64,000 nucleotides of DNA from Allolobophora icterica (GCA_963556255.1 OY744604.1:75920736-75984735), one strand, 5' to 3'; positions 1-11,049 are shown, counted from the stretch's first letter. Numbers and translations: made by a program. Notes: generated by a model not told the origin, from the letters alone.

Positions 1-925
1 ACTTTTTTTTAGTCAAATCACCTCTTTTTCTCTTATTCCATCTTTTTCACGTCTCTGTCTCCCAACAACATGTGTATGGTTCTGTGATTACCCTTTTTTA
101 CACGATTCCTCTAACCTTTTTCACCCTCAAATTTCGTCACTTTTTTTTACTAATTTCTTCTTCCTCTCTCGGACTTTTCCGCGGGGGACACTTCTCCTCA
201 CAAACTCTTTTTTTACCTCATCTCGTCAAAAAAGTTGTGAAGAACCTCACGCAAAACATCATTTTCCCCCTATTTTCGGTGTTTCTTCAAAATGTGGGGG
301 GGACATGTCCCCCCTCCCCCACTCTTAAGGGTGGGGGGGACATGTCCCCCCCCCTAGATCGCCGCCCATGATGACCCCTATGCTTAGGCCTACGGTTAAA
401 AATTCGTATGAACACTGTGTAAATGTTGCCGTCCATTAAACATATACTCGGTAAAATCACAGTGATATCGATCTTTCTAAGCAGGTGTTCTTTGAAAGCA
501 TTTTAATGCAAGACGTAAATCGGCTTTTCGTGTCAATGCGTTGTCTCAGCTCACATTATTATTTTCTCCGCCGATTAAGAGGGATCGGGTCTCGCACTCA
601 TGGACACAGCTTGTGTGTCTGTATATCTGTCTTGTTGTCTCTGCTGTTCCTGTACGTCTGTCTACTTCCGTGTTTTTTTCAGTTCAACTCGTTGAACTGA
701 AGTTAACATCCAAACGCATAGTCGTGAGTCATATCGAGGTCATTTGCGGACCAACTCCAGCCTTCGTTAACTTTAGCTACACTGTATGCTCCAGATTTGC
801 TAAGAGAAGATGCGAAAAGTCCTAGTTGCGTACGGCTGCTGATGATCCCATCGCATATCCTGCCCTGTCTTCCCTTTCCCTGAAAAACCTTTCCTCAAGC
901 CCTTTGTCGGTTAAGTCAGTGTTAC
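1..925. other. Non-coding stretch with a possible hAT-type right end
   Basis: I see no gene. Short open frames here lack splice context and recognisable domains. Around 290-370 the sequence is C/G-tract rich with two ACATGTCCCC blocks and ends in CTAGATCGCCGCCCATG at 370. Its reverse complement looks like the start of a hAT-style terminal inverted repeat with G-rich subterminal palindromes, similar in style to the ends at 46702 and 9799. No matching left end is visible, so it is either truncated or begins outside the window. Confidence 0.35.
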
Positions 926-1280
926 CAGTGGCGTCACTAGGGGATGCGGGCCGCACCGGGTGACACCTTCAGAGGGAGTGACACCAAAATGACTGTCTAA
1001 AATGTTTGTGCAGAGTTTCAGCAGAAATTTTGTATTTTAAAATTAACAATAACAGATAACAACAAAAACATGTTTTGTAAACCCGGCTTAATGTACTGTA
1101 TCAGTATCAATTTACCAAAACATGAAACTCTATGCTAATTTACTTTTTTGAACACTCTAATGCGCTCCGATCAGTGCCGTCATTATACTGTATGGTCTGG
1201 TAAGGGCCAAGGGAGGAGGTCCATGGGAGTGACACCGTGACTTACCGCATTGGGTGACACCAACCCTAGTGACGCCACTG
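926..1280. mobile_element. hAT-type MITE, 355 bp
   Basis: Terminal inverted repeats CAGTGGCGTCACTAGGG (926) and its complement ending CGCCACTG (1280). Flanks are AGTGTTAC (918-925) and AGTCTTAC (1281-1288), an 8-bp target-site duplication with one mismatch, the size typical of hAT transposases. There is no coding capacity; the interior repeats 'GGGAGTGACACC'. It is a non-autonomous element that would have needed a transposase supplied in trans. Confidence 0.8.
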
Positions 1281-1293
1281 AGTCTTACCTCGG

Positions 1294-2307
1294 ATAGCCA
1301 ATCCTATGCCCCGTGATCGATCGAGTCGAACTACTATGATCGACTTGGCTCGGCCGACGATCGACTCGATCGACTTTGTCGACTAATCGACCTCTCGTCC
1401 CCACGATCGACTTTGGCAAATAAACGATCGGCTTGGTCGACTTTGTCGACTTGGACTGTAGCCTATAGTCTCTTAATTGGCCAAAATTGCTGCCGACTGT
1501 TGCATTCTTATTTTCCAGTACCTAAATTACTTATGAATTTCAAGTGCACACTCTCCATCAAACTGTCAAACTGTAATTGAACTGATTGTCCGAACAATAA
1601 GCGTAAGCGTAAGTAAGTAAGTATATTCTTTAATAAGAAGCACTAGCAAAGAGACTAGCGTCGACATTATTACAATTTAAGTGCCTCAAATGAGGGGATG
1701 ATGAAGGTAAGTATCCCTGACGCACCCTGCAGCCTCCTGACTATATACCTATATACCCTCTAGGGCCTCGTCCTCCTGTCCGCTCGCAAAATCCACATCA
1801 CGGGTGTGCAAAAAAGCATCCTGCCAACTGCAGTGGTGCGCATCATATCAAATAAATAGCGCCCCGAAAGCCCACGTCACTTCAGAACCCGGAGAGCGTA
1901 GATTCTTGCCTTAATGAAAAGGTGTCTGATGTAAATGCCACTGACTGGAGAACTCACATTTCTGATTAAGCTGGACATCAAGAGTATTAAGAGTGTGCAC
2001 CCTAGCGATAACATCTAAAATGGAAGATGGGGGCAATGGCCCCACAGGGTGCGTGTATTTTATGCCTATTTCACTAGTCTTGCTCATAAAATTAAAGCTT
2101 GGGTGACGTAGGCACCAAAAATAGTAAGTAAAATATTTTAGAGTCGAGTCAAGTCGAGGAAACAACGATTGACTCGACTTGTCAAAGCATTTGATTGACT
2201 CGACTTGCAAGTCGATCGACTCGAAGACTTTTCGACCGACTCGACTTGGCCGAGTTTCGACCGACTTGATCGACTGACTCGATCGATCACGGGGTATAGC
2301 CAATCCT
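1294..2307. mobile_element. Element with GATCGA-rich inverted ends and 12-bp flanking repeats
   Basis: ATAGCCAATCCT occurs at 1294-1305 and again at 2296-2307, and looks like a target-site duplication. Just inside are inverted ends CCCCGTGATCGATCGAGTC (left) and its complement (right, to 2294). Each end is followed by 130-160 bp of degenerate CGACTTG/GATCGAC repeats that pair with the other end, so the unit could fold back. The interior includes a LINE 3' end starting at about 1610. The superfamily is unknown to me; a 12-bp duplication does not fit hAT. The long minus-strand frame at 1911-2393 is a by-product of the repeats. Confidence 0.5.
1610..1760 (-). mobile_element. 3' end of a LINE with (TAAG)n tail
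   Basis: The sequence starts TAAGTAAGTAAGTATATTCTT, then TTAATAA, and continues in the style of the copies at 52665 and 56140. Read on the minus strand it is a LINE 3' end finishing in a short TTAC tandem tail. The copy at 52665-53016 joins such an end to a recognisable RT C-terminus, which gives the orientation. Here only non-coding sequence remains. Confidence 0.5.
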
Positions 2308-2619
2308 GGCTTGGTTAGGTAAACAAGAGATGTGAAAATGTGATGCAGTGAAATCCCTGCTGCAACTATATCGTCTCGCTTTGCCTTCGACAAACTGCTG
2401 TGGACATGGACACCTTCAGCTGCAGATTCAAGAGTAGGCCTACTAACTGCATGCAGCTATGTGACAATCGTAGGCCTACTTCTCGCGGCTATTAATCTTT
2501 CAACGGCGTGCTTCCAGTTACTGAAACCATCTGATATACATGGTAACGACCGCTTTACAAACTTTTAGCTGACCAGCCAGCGTTAAGTTTTAAAGCATAT
2601 TGAATTTTTTATATTTTGA

Positions 2620-2719
2620 ATGGCCAAAAAAGTACTGGGGCGAAGATACACTCTCGCCCCAGAACCTTGGTGAGTACTGGGGCGAAAGTCCCTGTTGCCC
2701 CTGTGGAGTCGGCGCCTAT
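2620..2719. mobile_element. Probable hAT-like terminus
   Basis: Two TACTGGGGCGAA blocks and complementary CGCCCCAG/GCCCCTG blocks lead to a terminus GGAGTCGGCGCCTATG ending at 2719. The complement, CATAGGCGCCGACTCC, resembles hAT terminal repeats. It interrupts the 3' end of the CR1-like fragment that resumes at 2720. The left terminus was not found, so the element is incomplete or diverged. Confidence 0.4.
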
Positions 2720-3252
2720 GGTCAAGGCGGGTGTCGTTTAGGGCGAGAATAATTTGAAAGCGGAGGATCAAATGAGTCACGGTAGGAGTATTTGAAAGGT
2801 GAGATTTCAATTTTGAGTGGAAAGCCCGGGTGGTGATAGACAGAGGAACATGAGGAGGAGGATGGAATGACAAATTGCAGTGATGATGGCGGAACGCAAA
2901 ATCTGCGGAATTGAGAGGGGAGATCATTCCAGAGGCGTGGTGCTATGTTGAATATGGCTCGGTTGGAGAATTTGAGATGAGTAGTGACTGGGGGTCGAGA
3001 AAGACCTAGATAGGAGGATGATCGGATGGAACGGGTTTCCTGTATGGTGAAGAGATCACGGAGGTACTCGGGCTGGGAATATTGCAGGGAGTTGTAGGTT
3101 AGTGATAGAACTTTGAAGTGAATTCGCTCTGGCATTTTAAGCCAATGAAGTGATTTAAGGATGGGAGTGATATGAGGAAGATGCTGTTGTATCATTCTAG
3201 TCCGATATTCTAGTGCCTCTATTATTTTCACTATTTGATCATGAAACTGCAT
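2720..3252 (-). pseudogene. CR1-like LINE ORF2, C-terminal fragment
   Basis: The minus-strand frame (about 176 aa) matches the C-terminal region of CR1/L2-type ORF2 proteins. It has 'HITPILKSLHWLKMPERIHF', then 'YLRDLF', then 'APRLWNDLPSQFRRF', the hallmark order after the RT thumb. It is 5'-truncated and lacks the RT palm. Related pieces of the same family lie at 10480-10950 and 28790-29180, with shared 3' sequence. The full-length LINE at 3264 inserted right beside its 5' edge. Confidence 0.75.
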
Positions 3253-3253
3253 C

Positions 3254-3263
3254 AGTGATTCAG
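3254..3263. repeat. Target-site duplication of the I/Nimb-like LINE (left)
   Basis: AGTGATTCAG here is repeated exactly at 9418-9427. The pair brackets the LINE, proves target-primed insertion, and fixes both ends of the element. Confidence 0.85.
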
Positions 3264-3489
3264 GGTCGAGCCTTCGAAGCGAATAGACGTACGCGGCGAG
3301 TGTTTACTGAGAAACGTTTGCAGCGGAAGAATTCTCGCGGTGAGCTATACTGTTGTACATATATTGGCATATTCTGTAGGAATTTCTGTTCCTTTATCCT
3401 GTTGCGTTGCCTTTATTTTCATTGCATAAACAGTTCAGTATAAACTTAATTAATTGTTAATAATAAATTCCTGTTGCCCCTGGCTAGAC

Positions 3490-5286
3490 ATGAGTTCTAG
3501 CGCGGGCTCCGTTGTCTCTGACTCTGCACTTCAGTTGCAGTCGGTCGGAGACATTCCGGGTTTTTTAGGGCTGGTGACTCCGTCTAAAAAACGGACGAAG
3601 CCCTGTGAGGACTCGCCTGACAAGGGCAGTCGACTGTGTGCAACCGATCCCGATGAATCGAGTTGTGATGATGACAACGACGGGTTCTATACGGTCAGCG
3701 GTAAGGCTGCCCGTAAAGCGGAGAAAAAGAGGAGGTTGTCTGGAGTCACCCTGGATTCTCTCAGAAAAACCAGTGGGCGATCTCTCCCGAAGACGCCCAA
3801 AAAAGCGGGACCTAGTAAGGTAAAGAAACCCGTTGTGGATCGGCGCATGCCAATTGCGCCGAAAGCCGTGGTAAAAGCTCCCACCACAGGGTCTGCTACC
3901 CCAGGTTCGGTAAGGAGACCAGAGGAGGCTGCCACCCGTGAAACGGTGGGTCGCTCTCTCGGGGACCGACTCTTTATCGAGTTTCTAGGCATGTCCCTAG
4001 CCAAGGTAAACGCCGCAAAAGTAAGGTCGGAGCTAAACAAACAGTTTGGCCCGCTGTCTGCTGATCTACCTGCCCCGTCGGCGACGTGTGTGCGCGTGCA
4101 CCTGGGCGGCCCTGATAAGAGCGCCAACAGGTCTCGCTTACTGAGTTGCACTCAGATCTGCTGGTACCAGATCAAAGTGTCTGAGCCGCGTGAAGTCGCA
4201 CGACACAGAGGCAAATATGTGCAGAGACTTATTAAGGGAGTACCACCTGCCTTAATTGATTCTGAGATATTTGATTGTCTCAAGGAACAGCAACTGCCTG
4301 TTCTTAAGGTCGAGAGGATCCATAAGATCCAGAATAAGGTAAAGGTGCCGACCATGGCGGTGCGAATCGATCTTGCACCTGGCACAGTTGCGCCTACGCG
4401 AGTGCATATTGGATTCTTAACTTTTAAGATTCACGATTACATGCCACCACCTACACGCTGTTTTGTCTGTTTGGAACTTAACCACGTGGCTAAGTCCTGT
4501 AGGAACCGACAGAGATGCAGCATCTGTGCCGGTGAACACAAGCACGCGGAATGCACCACGCCGGAGAAGCTGAAGTGCGCAGCCTGTGGAGGACCGCATT
4601 CTGCAATGCCCAACGTGTGCCCGAAGTACACGTTGGCCAAGACCGCGATCACCATCAGCGTGAAGCAGGGCATGCTCTACAGCGACGCACTCCGGGTTGC
4701 TCGAGCGCAGCATCCGAAGCAGCAACAGGAGACAAACCAACCCGAAACAACTACACCTGCCGCCTCAACCTCCAAGGATGCCCAAGCGCAGCAGCGCAAG
4801 AAGACAAGTGCAACCGGCACGTCTACACCTGCTGCATCAACCACCCAGGAGCCCGGACAGGCGGAGTCCGCGAGAACGCGCTCTCCTGCTGACCGCAACC
4901 GACAAAGAACTAGGGCGAGACCGGAACCCTCAAATGCACAGGCTTCTGATGCGACAGAGGGTCCGGAGGAGCCCGCGAAGTTCGACGACGCCCTTGTTGC
5001 TCTCAGTCAAGCCTGCACCGTGTTTGTCAGGGCAGTGGCAACCGTCGACCGCGGCCGTGATCTCGGAGGCGAAGCTGATAGAGATCATGCTAAGGGCTGT
5101 CCATGCCGCCTTCACTCTCCCAGCCGATTCGGTCTGCAACGCGGTCACGACAGCCTACGCTGCCGCCAAGGAAGCTCCAGGCGCCTCGAGCACCACGACA
5201 GTCACTGCAACCGAAAACCGCCATCATTGATCTCCAGATTCTACAGTGGAACGCGTGCAGCCTCAGGGCCCGGGTGGGGGAGCTGA
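3490..5286 (+). CDS. LINE ORF1, gag-like zinc-knuckle protein
   Basis: Open frame encoding about 598 aa from the ATG at 3490 (MSSSAGSVVSD); an in-frame ATG at 3454 would add 12 residues. The N-terminal third is charged and Lys/Pro-rich (KKAGPSKVKKPV). Three tandem zinc knuckles follow near residues 320-375: CFVCLELNHVAKSC, CSICAGEHKHAEC and CAACGGPHSAMPNVC. The tail is rich in Ser, Thr, Gln and Pro. Proteins of this type bind element RNA and form the ribonucleoprotein needed for retrotransposition; that role is known for the family and not shown here. The end overlaps ORF2 by about 184 nt in another frame. No internal stop or frameshift is seen. Confidence 0.85.
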   Translation: MSSSAGSVVSDSALQLQSVGDIPGFLGLVTPSKKRTKPCEDSPDKGSRLCATDPDESSCDDDNDGFYTVSGKAARKAEKKRRLSGVTLDSLRKTSGRSLPKTPKKAGPSKVKKPVVDRRMPIAPKAVVKAPTTGSATPGSVRRPEEAATRETVGRSLGDRLFIEFLGMSLAKVNAAKVRSELNKQFGPLSADLPAPSATCVRVHLGGPDKSANRSRLLSCTQICWYQIKVSEPREVARHRGKYVQRLIKGVPPALIDSEIFDCLKEQQLPVLKVERIHKIQNKVKVPTMAVRIDLAPGTVAPTRVHIGFLTFKIHDYMPPPTRCFVCLELNHVAKSCRNRQRCSICAGEHKHAECTTPEKLKCAACGGPHSAMPNVCPKYTLAKTAITISVKQGMLYSDALRVARAQHPKQQQETNQPETTTPAASTSKDAQAQQRKKTSATGTSTPAASTTQEPGQAESARTRSPADRNRQRTRARPEPSNAQASDATEGPEEPAKFDDALVALSQACTVFVRAVATVDRGRDLGGEADRDHAKGCPCRLHSPSRFGLQRGHDSLRCRQGSSRRLEHHDSHCNRKPPSLISRFYSGTRAASGPGWGS

Positions 5287-8200
5287 GGCACCGCATCTCC
5301 GGGATGCGGACACCGCCGGCGGTCATCTGCATCCAGGAGACGTGGCTCGGCCCGTCCATCAGTCTTGAGATCCCGGGGTACTCCTGTGTGCGGCACGACC
5401 GTTCCACTGGTGAATTGCGAGGAGGAGTGGCGACGTTCGTGAAGACGGATATCGCCTACTCTCTGATCAGCACTACTGACGTCCCGGAATCGATCACCAC
5501 CTCGATCGACGGACTTCGAACAAAAATCAAGATCGTCAACATCTACCATACAAAATCAACACCAGAAAACCCTTTGTTGCCGGACACCTACTCGCCCTTC
5601 TTCCGTAACAAGTCTGCAATCGTTCTGGGAGATTTCAACGCGCACAGCACTCTCTTCGGGTCCGACACCACCGACGCACGGGGTCACCAGCTGGAAGACG
5701 ACATTGAAGCCAGTGCCTTTGTCCTACTGAACACTGGTACCCCGACCTTCGTCAGCAACGCCACCGGAGCATCCAGCCACCTGGACCTTGCGATGGCCTC
5801 GACGCCACTGGCGCAGAGGTGCACTTGGACTGTCCTCGACGATTCCATGGGCAGCGACCACTCACCCATCCTCATCACCATCGAGGAAGCAGTTCCGGTC
5901 GAGGAGTCCTTCATCCCGAGGTGGCTCCATCGAAAGGCCGACTGGACGGCCTTCAAGGACGACTGCAGAGAGGCGCTGACCATCGACCTCGTTACCGACG
6001 ACATTGAGGTGAGCCACAACAACATCACCGGTTCGCTCATGGTGGTCACCATGCGGCACATACCTCGGGCGACCCCTCCCAAGGGGAAGACCAGGAGTGT
6101 GCCGTACTGGACAGATGAGTGCACTCGCCGCGTCAATGAGCGCACCGAGGCCCGCAAGAAGATGCAGAGGACCAGGGACCCGGCGGATGTTGAAGAATAT
6201 CGTCACATCAAGGGAATCGCGCAGAAGACCATCAAGGACGCGCAGAAGACATCCTGGAGAGAATACTGCACCACCCTGAACGACAAGACGAAGCTCGGAA
6301 AGGTGTGGGGCACACTGAGAAAGATGGCCGGCACAAGGTCAAGACCAGGAATTCCAACGCTGAAGAAGGAAGGAAACACCTATACGACGAACCAGGAGAA
6401 AGCGAACCTCTTCGGAAGATGCTTCTCTGAAGTCAGCTGCACTGGCAGCCACTCCGCGGAGTTCCAGGAGCGTAAGGACGCTTTTGAAGCCGAGCACTCT
6501 GAGGAGCTTCACGGAGAGCACCTTCTGACTGACGAGAAGCCCTTCAACGAGCCCTTCACCATCCAGGCTCTGAGAATCGCTCTCCTGCGCTGCAAGAAGG
6601 ATACAAGTCCGGGTGAAGACACCATCACCTATGAGATCCTGGCCCAGCTTCCGCATCCGAGCCTGCTTGCCTTGCTGAAACGGTTCAACATGGTGTGGCA
6701 ACATGGACGACTCCCGGCCTGCTGGAAGAACTCCATCGTTGTTCCTATCCTGAAGCCGGAGAAACCAGCCTTCGACGCCAACTCCTACCGCCCGATTGCC
6801 TTGACATCCGTCTTGTGCAAGCTGACGGAGCGGCTAGTGACGGACCGGCTGACCTGGCACATGGAAACCAACCACCTGTTCAACAGATTCCAGTCTGGTT
6901 TTCGCAGGCTTCGGAGCTGCCAGGACCACATCGTCCGACTCCAAGACGACATCCAGAGAGCCATCCATTCTAAATACAGCCTTACTGGTGTTTTTGTAGA
7001 TCTCGAGAAGGCTTTCGATCTGATGTGGACCGACGGACTGCTGAACAAGCTGCAGCAAACACAACATCACCGGTCAGATGTTCAACTGGATCCGGGACTT
7101 CCTGACCGACAGACACATCCGTTTCCGCGTGGGAGCAGAGCTGTCCGAACTCTTCCACATGGAGAACGGATCGCCACAGGGCAGTGTCATCAGCCCTGTG
7201 TTGTTCATCATCATGATGAAGGACTTCCCGGATCCGAAGAATGGCGTCAAGCTTTCTCTCTACGCGGACGACAGCGCCATCTGGAGAGCAGGACCAAACC
7301 CGGACGTGAACCAGCGACACCTTCAATCCTACCTCGATCGACTGAAAAAATTCTTCGACGAATGGGGTTTCAAGGTGTCTACGACGAAGACCGTGGCCGT
7401 CGAATTCCATCGCTTCGGCACACAAACAGCACACCGACCGCTGAGACTCGGTACCTCTCTTCTGAGCTACAAGGATAGCGTCAAGTTCCTGGGTGTGATA
7501 TTTGACCGGTATCTTACCTGGTCCGAACACATCAGGTATGTGGCGGATCGCTGCAAGAAGCGTCTGAACCTGATGCGCGCTATTGCAGGATCCCATTGGG
7601 GGGCGTCGAAAGACACCCTTCTGATGGTCTACCGAGCTCTCATCCGCTCCGTCATCGACTACGGCTGCATCGCGTACGAGAATGCCTCGGCGAACCAGAA
7701 GAAAGTGCTGAACACTATCCAGTGTAAGGCACTCACGATAGCTTCTGGAGCGCTCAGAGGAACGAGCCTCTCCGCTCTGCAGGTAGACTGCGGGGAGATG
7801 CCACTCCACCTACGACGAAAGCAGCAGATGATGGAGTTCATCATGAAGATTGACGCCATCCCGGACCACCCGACGCAGACCCTCACCAGCGGCCGGAAGA
7901 CGAAAGCGGCCAAAGACGACATGGATCCGATCCGAGTGAAGGCGAGAAACATCAACAGCGAGATCGCAAAGCCTACGATCCAGCCACTCGCCTGCACGAC
8001 AAGACCGATGTGGAGACTCCGTCAACCGATCATAGACACCACACTCAGGGATAAGATCAAGGACCTACCTAATGCTGGAAATGTCATTGCTTTTTCAGAT
8101 TCTCTGAGAAGGAAGTCCATGGTCGAAGACCACATCCGCAAATACGATGGCCATGTGGCGATCTACACGGACGGCTCAAAGAACACCGCAGGTAATGCAT

Positions 8201-9006
8201 CGTGCTCCTTCTACGTGCCCTCTTGTGGCCACCATGGAAGCTACAGGATGAGCGACGGCTCGTCAGTCCTGGCAGCAGAAATGGAGGCCATAGGCAGGGC
8301 GGTGGAATGGGCCGCTAGCGCTAACATACTAAATGTTGTTGTTTTTTCAGACTCCCTCGCTGTCCTGCAGAGTCTGGAGAAACAGCAGTCCGGGACAAGA
8401 CAACATCATCTCGTCGACCTGATGCACGCCATAGATGACTACGGGCAACACGCAGAGTCGCCACCGAAGATCGTTTGGATCCCCGGTCATCTCGGCGTCC
8501 CAGGCAACGAGACGGCGGATACCCTGTGCAAACAGGCGCTTCACAACACCGCCGTGGACCTCCCGATGCTGCTCGAGTACCCAGAAGCACGACACCTCTA
8601 CCGCGACCACTTCCTCCGGAAGTGGCAAACAGAGTGGACCACCTCAGACACCGGCTCCGACTACAGGGTCGTCGAGCCAGACGTCAGCCTGGTCCGCAGA
8701 TACACCGACCAAAACCGGAGGAAGGAAGTCACCATCACCAGACTCCGGATGGGGCACTGCTGCCTCAACGCGCAGTTGAAGCTGTGGGGTCGCCACGAAA
8801 CCGGAAACTGTGACGAGTGCGGTGACGCCCAGGAAACCGTGCGTCATTTCCTCTTGGAGTGTCCTTCTAAGGCTGGACTTCAAGACCAGCTCCTCCGAGA
8901 GTGCGCACGGAAAAACTGGCCTTTCGATCTGTACACCGTACTCAGTCAAACCAGCTGTCTGAACACCATCTACAAGTGGCTGGAGGTTTCCGGTCGGAAG
9001 ATCTGA
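5103..9006 (+). pseudogene. LINE ORF2: endonuclease, reverse transcriptase, RNase H (one frameshift)
   Basis: Endonuclease motifs run from about 5222: ILQWNACSLR, ICIQETWL, LGDFNAHS, GSDHSPI. RT motifs follow: YRPIALTSVL, FVDLEKAFDLMW, GSPQGSVISP, LYADDSAIW, LGVIFDRYLTW. RNase H then shows the acidic set AIYTDGS, AAEMEAIG, VVFSDSLAVL and ETADTLCKQAL, with a C-terminal CDECGDAQETVRHFLLEC motif. The frame changes near 7050-7065 (ACACAAC context), between LLNKLQQT and the downstream MFNWIRDFL. The two halves are 5103-7478 and 7078-9006, and the shift is consistent with one extra base. All catalytic residues are present, so this one lesion is the only obvious defect, unless it is an assembly error. 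The start at 5103 is the first ATG before the endonuclease. Confidence 0.85.
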
Positions 9007-9417
9007 AGGCGGCCCCCTGCCCCCACCGCAAAGAAGAAGACAAAGAAGAAGACCAAGTAGAAGTCAAAGAATAAGACAAAGAAGAAGGCCAAGAACAAGA
9101 TAGAAGAACATAAACTTTTATTGTAAATAAAACACGGAACAATATTAATGCAAAGTACCGAGAACTACCCTATGTAAACGTAAACTCTAATGTACATATA
9201 AAACGAAGAACAATAGTAGTGCAAATTGCTACAAACTTTAGACCATAATGTATATACTATGTATATATACTTAGCTTACTTTCTAAAAAAACATAGACCT
9301 AAATACTGCTTAGAGCAGCAAAACGTGAACACTTGTATACCCTGTATATGCTATGAGAAATGACGCCAATCATCGTCGTTATGACGGCGTCGTTAAATAA
9401 ACGTATTACACACAATT

Positions 9418-9427
9418 AGTGATTCAG
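9418..9427. repeat. Target-site duplication of the I/Nimb-like LINE (right)
   Basis: AGTGATTCAG, identical to 3254-3263. It follows directly after the element's terminal ACACACAATT. Confidence 0.85.
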
Positions 9428-9805
9428 TTCTTTCCACCCAGCGGGTTTCGCACATGCCCTTTAACTGTGTGTCTACATGAATTAGAATGCGGTTTTGATT
9501 GGCTGAAGTGGTAAAGAAAGACACAAGGTCCTTGATGATACCTATAGAATTGCCAATATTCTGAACGGAAGAGGTCTTTCATATTGACAAGTTTAGACCA
9601 TGATTAAAGCAAGGCCATCTACAGGTAATATTCTAACGGCAGTCAGTCGCTGTAGGCCTACAGTGGTAATAATAATTACATGTCATTTATCCTGTAGTAC
9701 AGTATACCAAATTTTTAATTTTAAAATGTAGAAAAAAATAATTTTTTTGACTCTTAGGGGGGCGATCGCCCCAATCGCCCCCCTCTGGATCCGCCACTGC
9801 GTATA
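9428..9805. other. Non-coding, with a hAT-like right end at 9799
   Basis: No gene. At 9758-9799 is GGGGGGCGATCGCCCC followed by a terminus CTGGATCCGCCACTG. The complement, CAGTGGCGGATCCAG, is a typical hAT start with a G-rich palindrome just inside. A left end was not found between this point and the LINE, so it may be truncated. Confidence 0.4.
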
Positions 9806-10470
9806 GCTCGTCAAAATTTAATTTCCTGGGCTAGCCGGTCCTCCACCATTACACACTGCACAAAGAAGATGCGTCACGTAAAAATGGCATTTTGGTGTAG
9901 ACATTAACCGTATGATATCTCAGTTGCCAATCATTCATTTAAAATTAGAAAGTTTAATCGTTATTGCAACTTGACGTAGGCCTATGGCTCGTCAAAATTG
10001 AATTACCTAGGATATCCGGTCTTCCGCCATCACATAAGGCACAAAGAAGATGCGTCACATGAAATTGACAATTCGTTGCAGAAATTAATAACCGTATAAT
10101 TCATTTGTTGCCAATCATTAATTTAAATTGGACAACTTAATCTATGGTGCAGCTGGATGATATAGGCCTACTCAGTAAAACTGAATTTTCCTCGGCTTCT
10201 TGTTGCTTCGCCATAACCTGCTGCACAGAGGGGACGCGTCACATGAAACTGGTAATTTGCAATAGAATTTAATAACCGTATAATGTCTTAGTTGCCAATC
10301 ACTCACTTGAAATTAGAAGATTAATCTATATTGCAATTGCATATAATTATATCCGGTCAAAATTGAAGCTTCTCGGCTTTATGGTGTTTCATCTGCAAAA
10401 CATGTGTCATGTGAAATTGGCAGTTGGTTGTAGATATGATTAATCAAAATCGTAAATTTTAGATTTCTAA
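9806..10470 (+). repeat. Tandem array, about 181-bp monomer, 3.7 copies
   Basis: Monomers begin at about 9806, 9986, 10170 and 10351 with GCTCGTCAAAATT or a variant. Each contains in order a CTCGGCTT/CCTGGGCT box, a CGCCAT(C/A)AC box, GCGTCAC(A/G)TGAAATTG, TTAATAACCGTATAA and TTGCCAATCA. Monomers differ by roughly 15-25% by eye, so the array is old. An inverted partner of the same family lies at 17550-19215. Confidence 0.75.
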
Positions 10471-10479
10471 AGAGCTACC

Positions 10480-10950
10480 CGCTGACGACAAGAGAGAAAA
10501 TGAGTTGAGTTGAGTTTGGAAGGCGGAGGAATAAATGGTTGATGATGGGTGAGCGACGATATATTATGTGTAGGATCTGAGAATTTTCTGAATTTGGAAG
10601 GGAGTTCGTTCCGCAATTTTGTGCTGTGTGGTAAATGGAAGCTTCTAATTGTAATAGTTTCCAGTGTTTAACGACATCTTATGTTGAGCGAGGCCAGTAC
10701 TCTGATGGGTGGAATTTAATGCCAAATGGTATTTCTACTTAGCCTTTCTTTCGTAGTGGGTTAACGTTCAATGGCAAGTCGGAATGTCGACAGATATATC
10801 CTGTCGTTGGATCTTAGGAATCGTGTTTGCGTTTTAGGTGAAAGAGCCATCAACCTCTAGATTCCTCGATTTTGACATGCTAATAGGTATGGAATCGTCA
10901 TTGTTAACCTATACCTTTGTGGCGTGTTGCTAGTAATGATTCTCGCTATC
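10480..10950 (-). pseudogene. CR1-like LINE C-terminal fragment
   Basis: On the minus strand a broken frame reads 'KLRNELPSKFRKFSDP', the counterpart of 'RLWNDLPSQFRRF' in the 2720-3252 fragment. It is preceded by a diverged thumb region with stops. The 3' part shares GGAAGGCGGAGGA with the other two copies of this family. Strongly decayed. Confidence 0.5.
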
Positions 10951-10977
10951 TAAAGGAATGCACGCTCAGAGTTCTAT

Positions 10978-10993
10978 TATATATATATATATG

Positions 10994-11046
<53 letters not shown>
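10978..11046. repeat. (TA)n microsatellite
   Basis: About 69 bp of TA dinucleotide with one TGTATGTA interruption near the left end. Confidence 0.95.

Positions 11047-11049
<3 letters not shown>

Larger units (their letters stand above)
3264..9417 (+). mobile_element. Full-length I/Nimb-like non-LTR retrotransposon, 6.15 kb
   Basis: Complete LINE between perfect 10-bp target-site duplications. Layout: 226-bp 5' UTR, ORF1 with three zinc knuckles, ORF2 with endonuclease, RT, RNase H and a C-terminal Cys/His motif, a purine-rich AAGAAGA region, and a 3' end containing GCGTCGTTAAATAAACG with no long poly(A). An RNase H domain after the RT together with a gag-like ORF1 places it in the I superfamily in the broad sense (I, Nimb, Outcast and relatives); the exact clade needs a tree. 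Both ORFs are long and nearly intact, so the insertion looks fairly recent. Its GC-rich coding region contrasts with the AT-rich surroundings. A short 3'-end relative occurs at 27877-27987. Confidence 0.85.

Noticed and set aside
1911..2393. 160-aa minus-strand ORF
   Set aside because: Largely built from degenerate GATCGAC repeats of an element end, with no domain.
3687..4151. Antisense and other-frame ORFs across the GC-rich LINE (3.6-9 kb)
   Set aside because: Shadows of the LINE's real frames, which carry catalytic motifs.
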